This document shows, piece after piece, positions 11,280-22,896 of a stretch of DNA of 64,000 nt. The stretch's first letter is position 1. Each line of letters begins with the position of its first letter. The position numbers were made by a program, and so were the translations under genes. The stretch spans positions 12,494,092 through 12,558,091 of the forward strand of contig CM059623.1 in NCBI GenBank assembly GCA_030435675.1, read 5' to 3'. Under the pieces are notes generated by a model. That model had not been told where the DNA came from and did no database searches. It saw only the letters and a list, made by a program, of their open reading frames with translations. The DNA comes from Steinernema hermaphroditum. Taxonomy: Eukaryota > Nematoda > Chromadorea > Rhabditida > Steinernematidae.

Positions 11280-11498
11280 TCATCCTTTCCTATCGCTCAC
11301 TTTCTCGAGCGCGAGTCCATCAACCCTGTACTTACGAGTGGCCATGTCGTTATCGTAGGGATTCTGACAGAAGCGATTGACGGCGTCGAACACTTTTTCG
11401 TCGCAGTGCTCTCCTGGAGTTCCGATCTCCGAGATCTTGCAGAAGCTGGCCTTGAAGTAGGCCTTCATCACGTTGCAGGCGTTTGGAGTTTCAGGCAT
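11280..11498 (-). CDS. Small twin-CX11C protein
   Basis: A 72-residue frame starting at the ATG at 11498; an upstream in-frame ATG at 11552 lies before a plausible AAAACAG acceptor, so the downstream start is preferred. The protein has exactly four cysteines, at residues 8, 20, 32 and 44, in two CX11C pairs separated by 11 residues, inside predicted helices (CNVMKAYFKASFC and CDEKVFDAVNRFC). The layout recalls coiled-coil-helix-coiled-coil-helix proteins of the mitochondrial intermembrane space, but those usually use CX9C or CX10C, so the identity is open. A near-perfect donor (C|GTAAGT) at codon 54 means the last 18 residues could instead be intron. Confidence 0.55.
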   Translation of the reverse strand: MPETPNACNVMKAYFKASFCKISEIGTPGEHCDEKVFDAVNRFCQNPYDNDMATRKYRVDGLALEKVSDRKG

Positions 11499-11552
11499 GT
11501 TGACTGGATGTGGGGGCAAGCATTTGGAGTCTGTTTTAATAAATGAATGCAA

Positions 11553-12082
11553 TGTGATGCGAAGATGTGCTTCGTTTCGTTAAATATCGCTTTAGGAGTT
11601 CACTGGAAACGAAATCTCGATGATTGTGCAAGTTCTTGCTCTTGGAGTTTAATTTTTATTCAAAATAATTTGCACAGCAATAACATCGAGTGTGTGATGC
11701 ATCCCTTAGAATCCCGATATGTACACGATGATGCGACCCTGCCTTGACTGCTACTGTATTCATGTCGAAAGCTTATGCGTGTTTTTCATCTTCTCATCTC
11801 ACTGTCACATTCCACGATCGCCTCACCACCTATAGCATGATCCATTCACTCAGGGAACCTATTCGAGATCATAAATGAAGGTTGTCCAGGTGGCATGCCG
11901 AGGCCTGCGACGATGGTGCCTCTAAATCAGTAGATCTGCAAATAGGAAGGAAGCAGAATAAAGAAGGGCCCGCAACAATGTGTTGAGACGTTTGGTCGCA
12001 GCAGTGATGAAGATGCTCCTTGAGCCGGTCTGTAACTTATTCATACTCGTACGATTTGCAGCAGTGGAGTTAACGTGTATGT
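11553..12082. other. Gene-poor stretch
   Basis: No supported gene; probably the 5' region of the small twin-CX11C gene, with its upstream (trans-)splice acceptor near 11530. Confidence 0.3.
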
Positions 12083-12310
12083 TCACAGTTTTTCAAAAGT
12101 GCTCCAGTCCAAATGTGCAGAATCCCAGTCTCGTGTCAGTCGCATGCAAAGGTAGCACTTTTCATTAATGTCACATTGACGGGAGATGAAACAATCGGCT
12201 CCAAATGTCAGAATTAATCCTTCACAGCACATGTAGCAGGAATTGTTTTCACAGCACCATTCCTTGTTCTTTGACCATCCAATGACGTTTGTTTTCCTTG
12301 TGCTGCCCAT
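12083..12310 (-). CDS. Candidate cysteine-rich exon, 75 residues
   Basis: The minus strand has a TAAATTTAG acceptor directly before an ATG at 12310, opening a 75-codon frame with nine cysteines (WCCENNSCYMCC, ADCF, RQCD, EKCYLC). The spacing and codon use look like real coding sequence, but I do not recognise the family. There is no signal peptide, so this could be an internal exon of a larger secreted protein. It could also be a chance frame. Confidence 0.35.
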   Translation of the reverse strand: MGSTRKTNVIGWSKNKEWCCENNSCYMCCEGLILTFGADCFISRQCDINEKCYLCMRLTRDWDSAHLDWSTFEKL

Positions 12311-15300
12311 CTAAATTTAAAACGACTCCCAGATTCTAAAATTACAAATGAGTTCGACGCGGAAAACCTCATTTGTTCGTCGCAAAAAATGGTCTTACGT
12401 TTTCCGAGTCATGTTGTACTGAAAGGACGTCATTTTACGGAAGGATTTATGTACGAGCTATTTTAGTGGTCGACCGCCTTTTTTTGCAAATTTGCACTGG
12501 CGGGAATGGCCGTCAGTGGTGGATTCGTCTAGAAGGCGTGCAGCTGCTTGTCAGTCTGTTCTTTAGTCTATCTTCTTGGATTAGCGTTATGTGATGCTGT
12601 GTGATAGTACTTGATTGGATGACAGCATCAGACGTGTGTTGACGGAAATTATGATCAATGGCCCAATTCGGGAAATTTTCCCGTGTTCATTGTTATTAAG
12701 ATGTGCTAATGTAAAACTAAAAAGTAATAGTGGTACCTGCACTCTGTCCTGCCCTATCATATGACGATGTACTTGAATCTAAAGATCCTGGGGGAATATA
12801 TAAAAACCTAGTACTCTTGGTTATCCTCGTAACATCATCCAAGTCATAATCCTAGGCACTTTGCAGACGAAAAAGGTAAGTGAACACATTTGAAGATTCA
12901 CTTATGACGAGAACCTATTTCAATCCATAATCCAAATCTACCACACGCAATGGCGTCACGTAAGAAAAACTTGTAGTCACTTGGGAAAATCGTAGCTTTC
13001 GAGTCTTTCGGCATGGCGGAAATGTGGTACAGCTGCTTATTAAACTGTTTGTTATTCATGTCTCTTGTCTTATAGCCCACAAACATCATGACTGATGTTG
13101 CGTGATGGAATAACGGCTCGCATGTAAGGGGTAGAATTCCGTGACCGTTCAACCATCATCATGTGCATGGAATGTTTCTATCATTTCTTCTACCATATCA
13201 ACGTATTTCTTATTCTTTCTTAACGCGTTTCCTTTTAGAGTATCTACGAATTATCATAGTTTGTTACTTATTTGCCCGTGATATATTCACATCGATCATG
13301 TCTATTGGTCACTAGTATCGGATGAAATTCAGCGGGTACTGGAACCCTTCCCGAAAAATCCAAGTCGTTACTTATTTTTACGTGAGATAATAAAGGAACA
13401 AGCGCGTTGATTATGCCTATTGGCCACTAGTAATGGACAGAGTTGAGCGGGTACTCGAACACGAACCCATCCGAAAAATCCAACCCGAATTAGCTCATCT
13501 CTTGTAAGTCGGATAGCAAACAAGCTGAAGATTTGAGTTTTCTTTTGGTTAGTGTGTGTTGTGTTCTGTCTGCAGAAGACCGGTGTGGCGGGGAATCGTG
13601 TCGCTCGATTTTAGACAGCAAGAAAACTGACGTCTAAGGGCGGCATTGAACCGGCTCCGACCGCTTTACAAATCAAACACGTTCGTAATGGGCCACACAG
13701 ACAGTTCAGAAGGTTCTGATTGTTCAGAAGGTTTCTGATGGCACTATTTCTTCCGTAGGCCATCCACTATCTTCTTCTAAATAAATTATTCAAATAACGA
13801 AGCGAAATTTCCCGGAAATTATTGACATCTCCATCTCTCATTTTGAGTCATGTCAGTTAAAAAGGTCCAACTCCGCCTAAACCAATTTGTAACTTATAGA
13901 ATTTTATTAATTCACTTCCAAGGTCATTTCAAAAAGACTTCCCTTATTGCGGTTCGCGGAAATACGAAACGAAATAAATTGAGTCAGAAAAGAGAAAAGT
14001 GAACATGAATCAGTAGATGAACTACGTGATGACTCAGTTGGCGAGAGAGATTGCAGTCCATTCAGTTCACTACGCTCAGCGACACTGCGCATCACTGATA
14101 CATTTTCCTTTTTCACAGTGAGCCGATTTATCTGTTCACTTTGGGAATCTGTATTTGATAATCAATGTGTAACCCTATGACGAAGATTCAGATTGTCGAG
14201 ATGGAATCTTTTTGTTTAATACGATTCGAAGATCACTACATTTCTCGCTCCATATTCATGCAAAGTTTCTACCATTTTGTTCTTAGCTACTCTTTTACAG
14301 ATACAAAAGAAATCATAGTCAGATTGTGTGTTAGCAATAAAATATAGCTTGAAAGCCTCAAAACGGAGATCCAATTAAGAAATGTGCGATCCTGAATGGT
14401 CCAACTGGAATGCTCCTTGTGGAATCTGTCGAGAGAATTAGCGAAGAAGAAGTTTTAAATCTCGGCTTTCAGTGACCCGCCTTTAATCCAACGATATTAA
14501 TATGCTTGACCCTCTTTATGTGTCTGTGACCACTCTTAGAACGTTTGGAGTGCAGGCGTTAACAATGCACTTATTATGTTTGTTTCTTGCTTTCACTCAC
14601 CGAATTGAATTCCGAAGAATCGGAAAAATTCGACAATTTTTGGTAGTGTGCTGTTATAATTAAGATGATTAGATTAGATGGTTCTATGTCTTCTAGGCTG
14701 TTTACATAAGCATTTTGAGGGTGTGCGAAAGTTCCTTTCTGGTGATTCTGGTGACGGCTAATTGGACAGAAAAACGGAAAACTCCACATCCGACTTATGC
14801 CACTCCACACGCATTAATTTCGATCGATGTAGAATGCTGGGGGCAGCTTAAGCTCACGCCGTAGCGCCTCGCGGTTAATTATTCGTGTTGCCAATGCGGT
14901 TGATTTATCAATTATAAATCCATTCCTTTTTTTCTTCAGGTGATTCACTCGGAATAAAAGTTACGCGCCCAACCACGCAAGGCCGTATATCTCCGAGTTC
15001 ATCCCTATTTTAAGCCAGCCCTCTTTCTTCCTCGCAGGACATGTTGACCTTTCGTCGCTCTATCTGGTCCACACTTAAAACGAGATCAGTGGAAAACGTT
15101 TAAGACAAGGAGGTCGAAAATTGAGCCAAAATATTCCTTGACTCTAAACCGTCCATACTACTCGAGAAGGAGCTGGCACTCTGGAAGCACAGTAACCTTG
15201 GACTATCCAAATTGGGCCTCAATAAGCCATGTCAAATATGTGCGATTTCATCAGTTAGGATTCACTGAAATGAGGCGCCATTTTCAGTGGCACAACCCCA

Positions 15301-17340
15301 ATAGAAAGATAGGCCTACCGATTTTCCTACCTTCATGGGTTGCCCATATCCGGCCGTATAATTTCTTCTTGTTTTTCAAATCGTTGTACAAATCCTGCGT
15401 CCTCTCCTCCCCCCCCCCCGAAGGACTAAAATGCCCGTCTAGTTCGTTGCTAGAGATTGACATGTGCAAACTCTTTCTCTTAAACTTGTGGTATTCATTG
15501 GGAACGCGGCACAGAACAGCAGCATTTTGTGAGAAAAATAGAAATCTACCCGGCTCTCGAGCACTATTTTAGACGTCTCTAGCAAAGGTCGGTATTAAGG
15601 TAATCCAGCTGCGCCAGGATTAGTAGATAGGATCTTCGGTAACAGTGCAATCGTGTATGGACTAGCATCTCGTGGGGATTGAGATGAATAACAGACAGCT
15701 ACAACAGTTCTAAGTGCAGTAGCTTGTTCTTCAAAGAGCTTCTTCTTTGTTTTATCGGATCTCACAGACACTTAGAATTTACAAAGGAAACCTAAGAAGT
15801 GTCCGCCTCAGATCGATATGACAATTAAGACAGAAGTCAAAAATTAATTCTACGTTTATTCCAAAAAACCTACCCGACGATATCCCTCTGGTAGGGTGAG
15901 TACAGGAGCAATCGGCGAAAAAAATGAAATGAAATTGGACCTTTTGCTCATGTAGGTGTAGGCTTTCTGTGCCAAACCCCAGCTCGATCTAAGGCACGGC
16001 TGTATGAGACCTTTCCTTTCAACTTTTAGACCCGAAACCGAAAAAGGCTTTTGATCCTTGTACAGCCCTGATCAGAAGGCTTCGTTCTTAGCGGTTTATT
16101 TCGAGAAGTCGATTTAGTGAAGCGGTCACTCTTATTCTAAATGTAGCATCGCCTGCTTTTCACCAACAATAAACTTTCTGTGAATGGACTTCCAACGTGA
16201 GGATTAGCATTCTTAAAGGATTAACGTCTATATTATTGAAGAGGCATCATGGTTTCAATGGGAGATTGATAGTTCTTGCCTTGGCGCGTGGGTTAGGAAG
16301 CGCGGCGTTTCAATGTGAGCTCTGCTGTCGACTAACAAGGATGCTTTAACTGATGTTTATCCCATATTCACGTTGTTTGGATGCGGCTCGCATGATTCAG
16401 ATAGTTCACCTGCGAAGTCACACGGCTTCCTGCAAAAGACCGCTGTCACTACTGAGAACAAGGAGGAGAGTACGTGGAAATGTCGGGGAGCAGGTGTCCC
16501 TTAATTATCCCCATCGCAATCGATGACCTTCTATATCACATGAACATGTTGACTCTTGTCATGTGGATGCTCTCTTCCCGCTGTTCTTCTGAAGCGCATG
16601 ATGGTACAATGGGCCCAATACTAGGAATTGTTGACGACTCCTTTTGGATGCGTAAATCAGTAATTTTGAGTTCTTTTTGGGAAGATTGATCGTCATCCAC
16701 TTAGCTTCTAATTTTTGCGCTGAAGGGGTTAGTTGACAATAGACGCAAAAAAATATTTAGGATCTCATTGTCATATTTCAGATTCACGCAGAGAAACATC
16801 CACTTTTCGCTGCCCAACTTTGTTCCGCCTCATAAACAAAGGCACGTGAGAGAGGTCGATAGTTATTTCTCACGTGTATGAAACATCGCGTGCCATTCCC
16901 GAGGCATTCACGAGCGGTCTTCCGAGCGGGTTTTGAATGTTTCCTTGTTTCCGGTGCCTTATAATATTATCGAAGCGACCAAATTCTTTTGTGGTACGAA
17001 AAATTTGAATAGCTTCTTCAAACCTGTAAGCAGTTATCGGCCAACTCCGACTCGGCTCAGTTGGCTCCGTACCAAATCGACTCGTTTCGGCGGTCCCAGC
17101 TCAGCTAGTATCTCTGCTTGCAAGATTTAGGGTTCATCCATAATGATTCGGGAAGATCAATTGTGTAAATGACACGTTGGATCGGATCTTCTTTTGACTG
17201 AGGTAGCTTATGCATGGACTGAGTTGAACATTTCAGCGCTAAGTACGGAGGCGAAAATCAAAATGCGAGTTCTGATGCTGAGTTATTTTTAACTACAAAT
17301 TGAACTACACCACACTATTTTTGGCTTCCATTTTCCACTC
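12311..17340. other. Long gene-poor region
   Basis: Only short unconserved frames. Two imperfect copies of a roughly 80-bp sequence lie at 13295-13375 and 13408-13490 (shared phrases CTATTGG(T/C)CACTAGTA, GCGGGTACT, CCGAAAAATCCAA). A run of nine or more C lies near 15411. Near 16062 CACAGCCCTG-like sequence (GTACAGCCCTGATCAG) resembles a hAT end. I see no RNA gene. Confidence 0.4.
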
Positions 17341-17821
17341 ACAAGGGAAGGACCCGAATTTGTGGGCGTATAGCGCAGCCCGGGACTAAGAAACGCACAT
17401 AGTTTGATCGGTGCGAAATTACACCAAGGTACCTAAAAGAGGTCTTTAATTGTAAGGTATCCTGGTGCGATGTCCCTGAATCCTCAAAATATACGGTATT
17501 ATTGTCAGTAATTGTCGTTTTTTTGACCGGTTTTCGTGCTACAAGAACATGGTTGTTAATTTACAATGTTAATTTTCGTTCCAAATGCCGAAAACCTTAG
17601 AAAATCGGCGAAAAAAACGAAAAACACTGGCAATAATACCGTATATTTTGAGGCTTCAGGGACATCGCACCAGGGTACCTTACAATTAAAGACCTCTTTT
17701 AGGTACCTTGGTGTAACTTCGCACCGATCAAACTATGTGCGTTTTGTTAGTCCCGGGCTGCGCTATACGCCCACAAATTTTCAGCGAAATCGGAGTGTCA
17801 CACTTCGGGTCCTTCCCCTGT
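17341..17821. mobile_element. Long foldback (palindromic) element
   Basis: Two arms of about 200-240 bp are inverted copies of each other and meet around 17560-17580. Shared landmarks are GGGAAGGACCCGAA, TTTGTGGGCGTATAGCGC, AGCCCGGGACTAA, GATCGGTGCGAA, ACACCAAGGTACCTAAAAG and AAAATATACGGTATTATTG. The right arm carries about 25 bp near its outer end that the left arm lacks. No coding sequence; a few percent divergence between the arms suggests moderate age. Confidence 0.85.
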
Positions 17822-18266
17822 CAGCCTTTTTTGAAGCTTTCCCAATACAGAGATATCATGCCTCCCAAAAAGGGAAACTTCCCGCAATGAAATCAGGTAG
17901 ATCTAACTGAGGACAATATTCACGGCGCACATGGCGCACTATCCCAGGTCAAAACAAGGAGCTATAGTATACGTGCGGTCTTGCTAGATTAGTTGTCTAA
18001 TCGTCTTGAAACGTACGTAACTACGCATGCATGTATGGACTATCTGTTGTGAGCTTCCCAAGCCTCGTATCTTCTTTCGTCAATCAAGAAGTGACAAACG
18101 GAGCGATCGGTTCACTCGGTAGTTGAGTCATCAACGGCTTAGTCACGACAGAATTGTCCGCCCACCCAGGGCGGAGGGTAGTCATGTAAATTAGAAGTTG
18201 AATTGCGTAGCCAAACAATATGTACAACCCTTACGAGTTGTTCATGAAATAGAAATGGCTAATGTA

Positions 18267-19187
18267 CTATTGGGTTGATGCATAATAAATGAGCCTTTTT
18301 GAAAGTAGATATTTATTATCAAAAAGGCACACAATCTAATCAAGGTATTCGCCGTTAGCATCAACAACTTCGGCCCACTTCTGGGACAAGAGCCGGATCT
18401 CTGGTTCATAGAACACAAGGGGTTTGGGGTCGAAAAATGTTTTGGTCCAATTTTCGACCTTTTTGCCTTATTCTAAGTGATTTCCTCCGATATCGTCGCT
18501 TATTGATTAACACTTATGACAGTAAGATAGAGCTATGAGTGTGCTATATGAATGTGCAAAGCACAGTCTATCAGCTCAAAACGAAGAGCCATTCTGGAGG
18601 TCAGCTTGAAAATGTGAGATCTTGGGCAGTGGTACTTTTTGGGAATCTAAGGGTCATTTTTTCCACTTGTGGCCTTTGTTTCATTAAAGTTGAAATGAGC
18701 TCGTGGAGTCAGTATGTGGGCATGGTAGCTGTGAGTGATAGCTACCTAATGCATACCTTTGTTGCCTGTTATAATACTCAACCAATTGGAAACGTTGGAG
18801 TTAACAGAACATGGTGATCCGAGAAGGCCATATTTTTTAGACTGCGTCACTTTCTGATATATGACGAACACATCGATAGGTGCGTTCAGTAGGTTAGACC
18901 CAAGGATGTACGTGATTAAAAGCAGTCAGCGTCCATAACACAATTAATACCATAGGAAGCCCGCACATGACTTAGCATTTCGCCATCTCGAGGTGCCAAA
19001 AAATGACCGTCAAGACAGAATAGACCTGCAACAGCAAGAGGAATGCAGTGGACAAGCGGCGAATCATAAAGTGGAGTGAGAGTTCGCTGTACTAAACAAC
19101 GCGCCTATCAATTATGCCCTATCGGTACACATGGCGAAATTAAAGGATGTTTACCAAATGGCTCATTTTCAATGCATCAACCCAATA
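18267..19187. mobile_element. Mariner-type non-autonomous element, both ends present
   Basis: TA-flanked ends: CTATTGGGTTGATGCAT on the left, and on the right its inverted copy (TGCATCAACCCAATA, then TA). Mariner elements insert at TA and begin with similar (Y)TATTGGGTTG ends. The interior has no transposase. Three other copies or pieces lie in this window: 41398-41666 (inverted 5' piece), 48896 (5' end) and 61962 (near-complete). Confidence 0.75.
19040..19060. other. Reference site of the GAATGCAGTGGACAAGCGGC scrap
   Basis: This interior segment of the 18267 element is the part that recurs on its own at 44940-44970 and 52129-52148, where no element ends are visible. Confidence 0.5.
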
Positions 19188-19276
19188 TAAATCATTTACT
19201 TCCGGGTTCCGCTTTTGACTAGTCCCGTGAGAGTAGACCAGATTAACCTCCTACAATAACACATTCCCTTCAGAAA

Positions 19277-21368
19277 ATGCCAAACGTCCTTGGAAAGCTC
19301 CCCACCGAAAATCGCTATCTGAATCGGTATCGGGCCGACTTCCTGGTTCACTTCCACGCAATCGTCAAAACGTGCGGAGAGTTCACCGTCGCCCGCAGCG
19401 AAGAGAACGACGAAACCGTTCTCTTCCCAGTCGACGACCGAGAAATCCCTCAGCTCAACTTCCACCGCTCGAGAACGGGTGTCTCCGAAGAGGAGTGTCG
19501 GCGACTCTTCGAAAGTACCGTATACACTCGGTCCAATCATCTCCCCACCAAGGAATTCCTGCTGAAATCGGTCGACTTGGGCGCTCTCCGGAGAGATGTA
19601 AAGCTATCCGGTCGGCTCCTGTTGCGAAACGTAATCATTTCAGGAAGTGCAATGGGTTTGCTGTGTCAACGCGCTGTACGATTTGAGCCTCGCCGGGTCT
19701 CCAGGGACGAATCTGAGTCTCTATGCCGAGAAGATCTGCATTGGAGGCTTGATCTACATCATGGTTACCAAGAAGAGTATTCCTTTCCGTCACAGTGAAT
19801 CCAGAGCCCACAACGGCAATAGCGAGCATCCCTATCCTAAGCATCGTCCAGTGCCGTCCAGAACTACGAACGAGGTCTACGATGCATTTGAACGATTTAT
19901 GTTCACTAAGGTAAGAGCAATTAAAATACGGAAAGTAGGTACAAGGTGCCCCAGATAAACTGCAACATGATAAATTTACCACAATGTAGCATTCTTTAAA
20001 TGTAACGAATTTGTGCTCACAATGAGGATACGACACTTGTGAACCAGATTATTACAAGAAAAGCTCGGAATGATCCCCTTAGCCTTGATTCAGGCCTAAA
20101 CAGGCTTACGGAACGAGCTTGCACATACTCTGTTTTTTTTTCGATCACGAAAACGGCCTTCAATCATCTCGCTGTGGGACCCAAAAATCTTATCCAATGT
20201 TTTGAAAACAACGTCGAACATGAGAACTTCATGCGCTCGTTCGTCATTTTCGATCCATTTGCACCGCTAAGGGCTCTCCACGTATAGCTAGCGTCCATAA
20301 AATTCAGCAGCCAAAGAATTTGATAGACCAGACCGGAATTTCCGCATTAAGGAACCAAAAAAATGGTGTTTTCTGAGAAAGCTGAGTCTTTCCAGTGCCA
20401 ATTTTTATCAACGAAGATGATAAAATGAGCTAAAAATCATGGCGCTATATCTTCGAATGCCCTTGAACATTGGTTTGATCTTCGATATCAACATATTTGA
20501 TATCAACAAAAAACTGTAAAACAGCTTTTTATGGCTTCAGTGAGATATATTGATTTCTTTATGTTGCAGTTTATCTGGGCCACCCTACATAAGAACGGTT
20601 GGTGTAGTAAAGTGCTTAGACCGCTGCTCACATAATGTTTATAAACCCAGCTGTCCACGCTTTAAACATTAACCTAGTAAGCAAAGGCCTATCGGTGCTT
20701 CATAGCGCCAATTTACACCTGATTAAAACTGTCTTCTATGTGGCTCATTGCGAAGGTGTCTGATTTGTAAACCGGTTGGTATCGATTTGACTCCTCCCTC
20801 TGTCCTAATGTTGTCCCCATGAACTGTTTCAGGATGCAACGCCCTACAACGGGATAGAAGCGCTTCCCGAATTTCTCACCCTGTCCAAGCTCACTCTCGG
20901 TGACATCAGCATTCTTGTTAAGAACAACTTCAATGGAATGCGTACGTTCTTCACCCTGAATCCCCATTGCTCGTATGTTTGCGTTCAGACAAGAATTCCA
21001 AGGTGAAGATCCAATTCTTCGACACCGACAATCAGGCGAACAAGAGTCGCAAAATGTTCACCGCCGTTCGTAAGGCCTACTTCTCCAACATCGGTCACCT
21101 TCTTCTCGGAGGCTCCTCCTTCTCGAAGTTCTACCAGCGATGCATCGACGACAAGCCGGGCTACATGAAGACGGAGCTCCACGACGTGCAGAAGCTGGTC
21201 GTGGACGACCACTACCTGGAGCGGAATCTCATTCTCGTCTACGCCTTCTTCAAGAAGGTGAAGAAAACGTTCGATATGTTCCCGGAAGTCAGCGGCTTCT
21301 ACTGCACCAAGGAGCGCTCCTTCGGGTCGGAACCTTCGAAGAGCATCTTGTTCGAGCTTGCTGCTTGA
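19277..21368 (+). CDS. Unknown nematode protein family, paralogue A
   Basis: Four exons, 19277-19597, 19644-19910, 20833-20941 and 20989-21368, give 358 residues. It shares exon lengths and sequence with the gene at 24912-26337: the last two exons are 109 and 380 bp in both. Conserved blocks include CCVNALYDLSLAGSPGTNLS, LYAEKI, GGL.YIM, FERFMF, NNFNGM, ARKAYF-like VRKAYFSN, LLLINAFFKK-like LILVYAFFKK and GFYCTKER. No signal peptide, membrane span or domain that I recognise. An ATTCCCTTCAG acceptor sits just before AAAATG, as for trans-splicing. Intron 2 is long (922 bp) because it holds a MITE. The A copy has an extra 19-residue insert at the end of exon 2. Confidence 0.8.
19936..20587. mobile_element. 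Tc1/mariner-type MITE in intron 2 of paralogue A
   Basis: The ends are inverted: TAGGTACAAGGTGCCCCAG... on the left against TAGGGTGGCCCAGATAAACT on the right strand, sharing CCCAGATAAACTGCAACAT. TAGGGTG(G)CCCA is typical of Tc1/mariner ends, and a TA borders each side. About 650 bp; the inside shows no intact transposase. The sister gene lacks this insertion in the same intron. Confidence 0.7.
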
Positions 21369-22758
21369 AACGTTCTGCGTTCTGTTTGGTGACATATCTC
21401 AGTGATGTGTAATGTTCGATGTTCAAAGCGATGTTTCGGTTAAGTAAATCTTAGCCATTACCTAGTTCTTCTGCTTCGTAACTCGTGGGATGACGCGAAT
21501 TTCACTTTCACTAATGATTATTTGCGAAGCGCACTGCCAGGAATCGCCCGATAAGGGCCACGCTGGCTGGAGCGCCTGAGTGGGATGCGGCGCTTATCTT
21601 CGTCGATAGTGAGTTTATTGCCCTGAGGAACTCTTTACATAATCACGCTGCATGTGATAGTTGGTATTTTTACTCGCTTGCCATAAAGAGTCCTATTTAC
21701 ACCTTGAAGTGTGTTCATGACTCATCCGATATCAGCTGCTCACAACAGAAATCCCACACATGATTTTCACTGCTTCTCATTTTGCCAACGTCCGCTATCA
21801 CGGTTTTGAATTGTATACTAATATTGAGGGTGTTACGCCAAGAAGGGGATTCCAGTCTTTCTTTGATGATTTTGCTGTTTTCAGATTCTCTTTTTGATTC
21901 AAGCAGTTTCTGTCATTGATCAATTCTAGATGATTTCTGGATGATTCGGCAGGGATGATGAATGGAACTCTGACTCATGACTCAAATGACTCACAGCACG
22001 AATCAAAAATCCCTCTCCGACTCCATATCCTTCTATTTCCATTTCCTCTCGTTCTCGTCCACTATACGTCCGTGTCAGCTTTTATACTAATGGAAGAGAG
22101 GACCGGAATAGGAGGAAGAGAACGCGCATGACTTTTTCTGACGTATTATGACGATTTGCTTCTTTCCTCGGTGGAGGTGGTGCCGAGGAGCGTTTGCGCA
22201 TACATCTGCTCGCAACCTCTGTTTGCGTCCCTTAGGGCCCTCGCGCTCTTTCAGCGTTTATGACTCACTGTCACCATCGACTCCGCACCTCGTAAATCCC
22301 ATATGCTCGTCCTCGCTATTCATGATCGATTTGTTGCCTCTTTTGCGTTTTTCGCACGTCCGGATGCCCTTATTCGATTAAGAAGGGATGGCGCAGTTGG
22401 GGCTTTTGAGCGTAGACTGTTCTCATTAGGATTTTTTGGTTTCCTTGAGTGACATCGTCCCAAACTAATATTAGTAAGCTTTCCATTGTGCATCCACTCA
22501 AGGTCAAACATCGGAAATGGTGAAGTAGATTGTTCGTTTAGAAGATGCTCGGCGCTCAAGCAATGATTGGATTTGTATCAATTGGGACTGCCACGTCAGC
22601 TGCCGGGCCCCTCTTTAGCGCTTGAACTCTTTTCCGTGATTTGTTCTTGGGCAGGACGGATTTTATTGACATTGTTTACAATCACGACAAGGAAGAAACT
22701 CTGAGCAGTACCTTGCACCTAGTGATCTCGTAATCTACATTTAGTAACGTACATAACT
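21369..22758. other. Intergenic stretch
   Basis: No supported gene. Several short palindromes of the type TGACTCA occur between 21720 and 22265 (for example ATGACTCA at 21717, 21975 and 22260), possibly AP-1-like sites; not enough to call regulatory elements. Confidence 0.3.
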
Positions 22759-22896
22759 ATGATACGATATGAGCTCCTAGCTCTGTTCCTAGCCGAACTG
22801 TGCTTCTTATTCATGCCTTCCATGTGTGGAGAATCTCAGTGTAAACCGTACGTGAGCGAACCGGAGGAGTTCCGACACCTGTGCAAAAAATGGTAG
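22759..22896 (+). CDS. Candidate small secreted peptide, 45 residues
   Basis: ATG at 22759 opens a 45-codon frame. Residues 3-20 are hydrophobic (ELLALFLAELCFLFMP) and look like a signal peptide. The tail has three cysteines (MCGESQC and HLC) and ends CKKW. A TACATTTAG acceptor lies 14 bases upstream of the ATG. A GTACGTGAG donor within codons 30-33 means the frame may instead continue into another exon. I do not recognise the peptide. Confidence 0.35.
   Translation: MIRYELLALFLAELCFLFMPSMCGESQCKPYVSEPEEFRHLCKKW

Noticed and set aside
13295..13490. CRISPR-like or satellite array
   Set aside because: Only two diverged copies of about 80 bp; CRISPR arrays are not expected in a eukaryote.
20985..21395. 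Minus-strand 136-codon frame
   Set aside because: Antisense shadow of the last exon of paralogue A.
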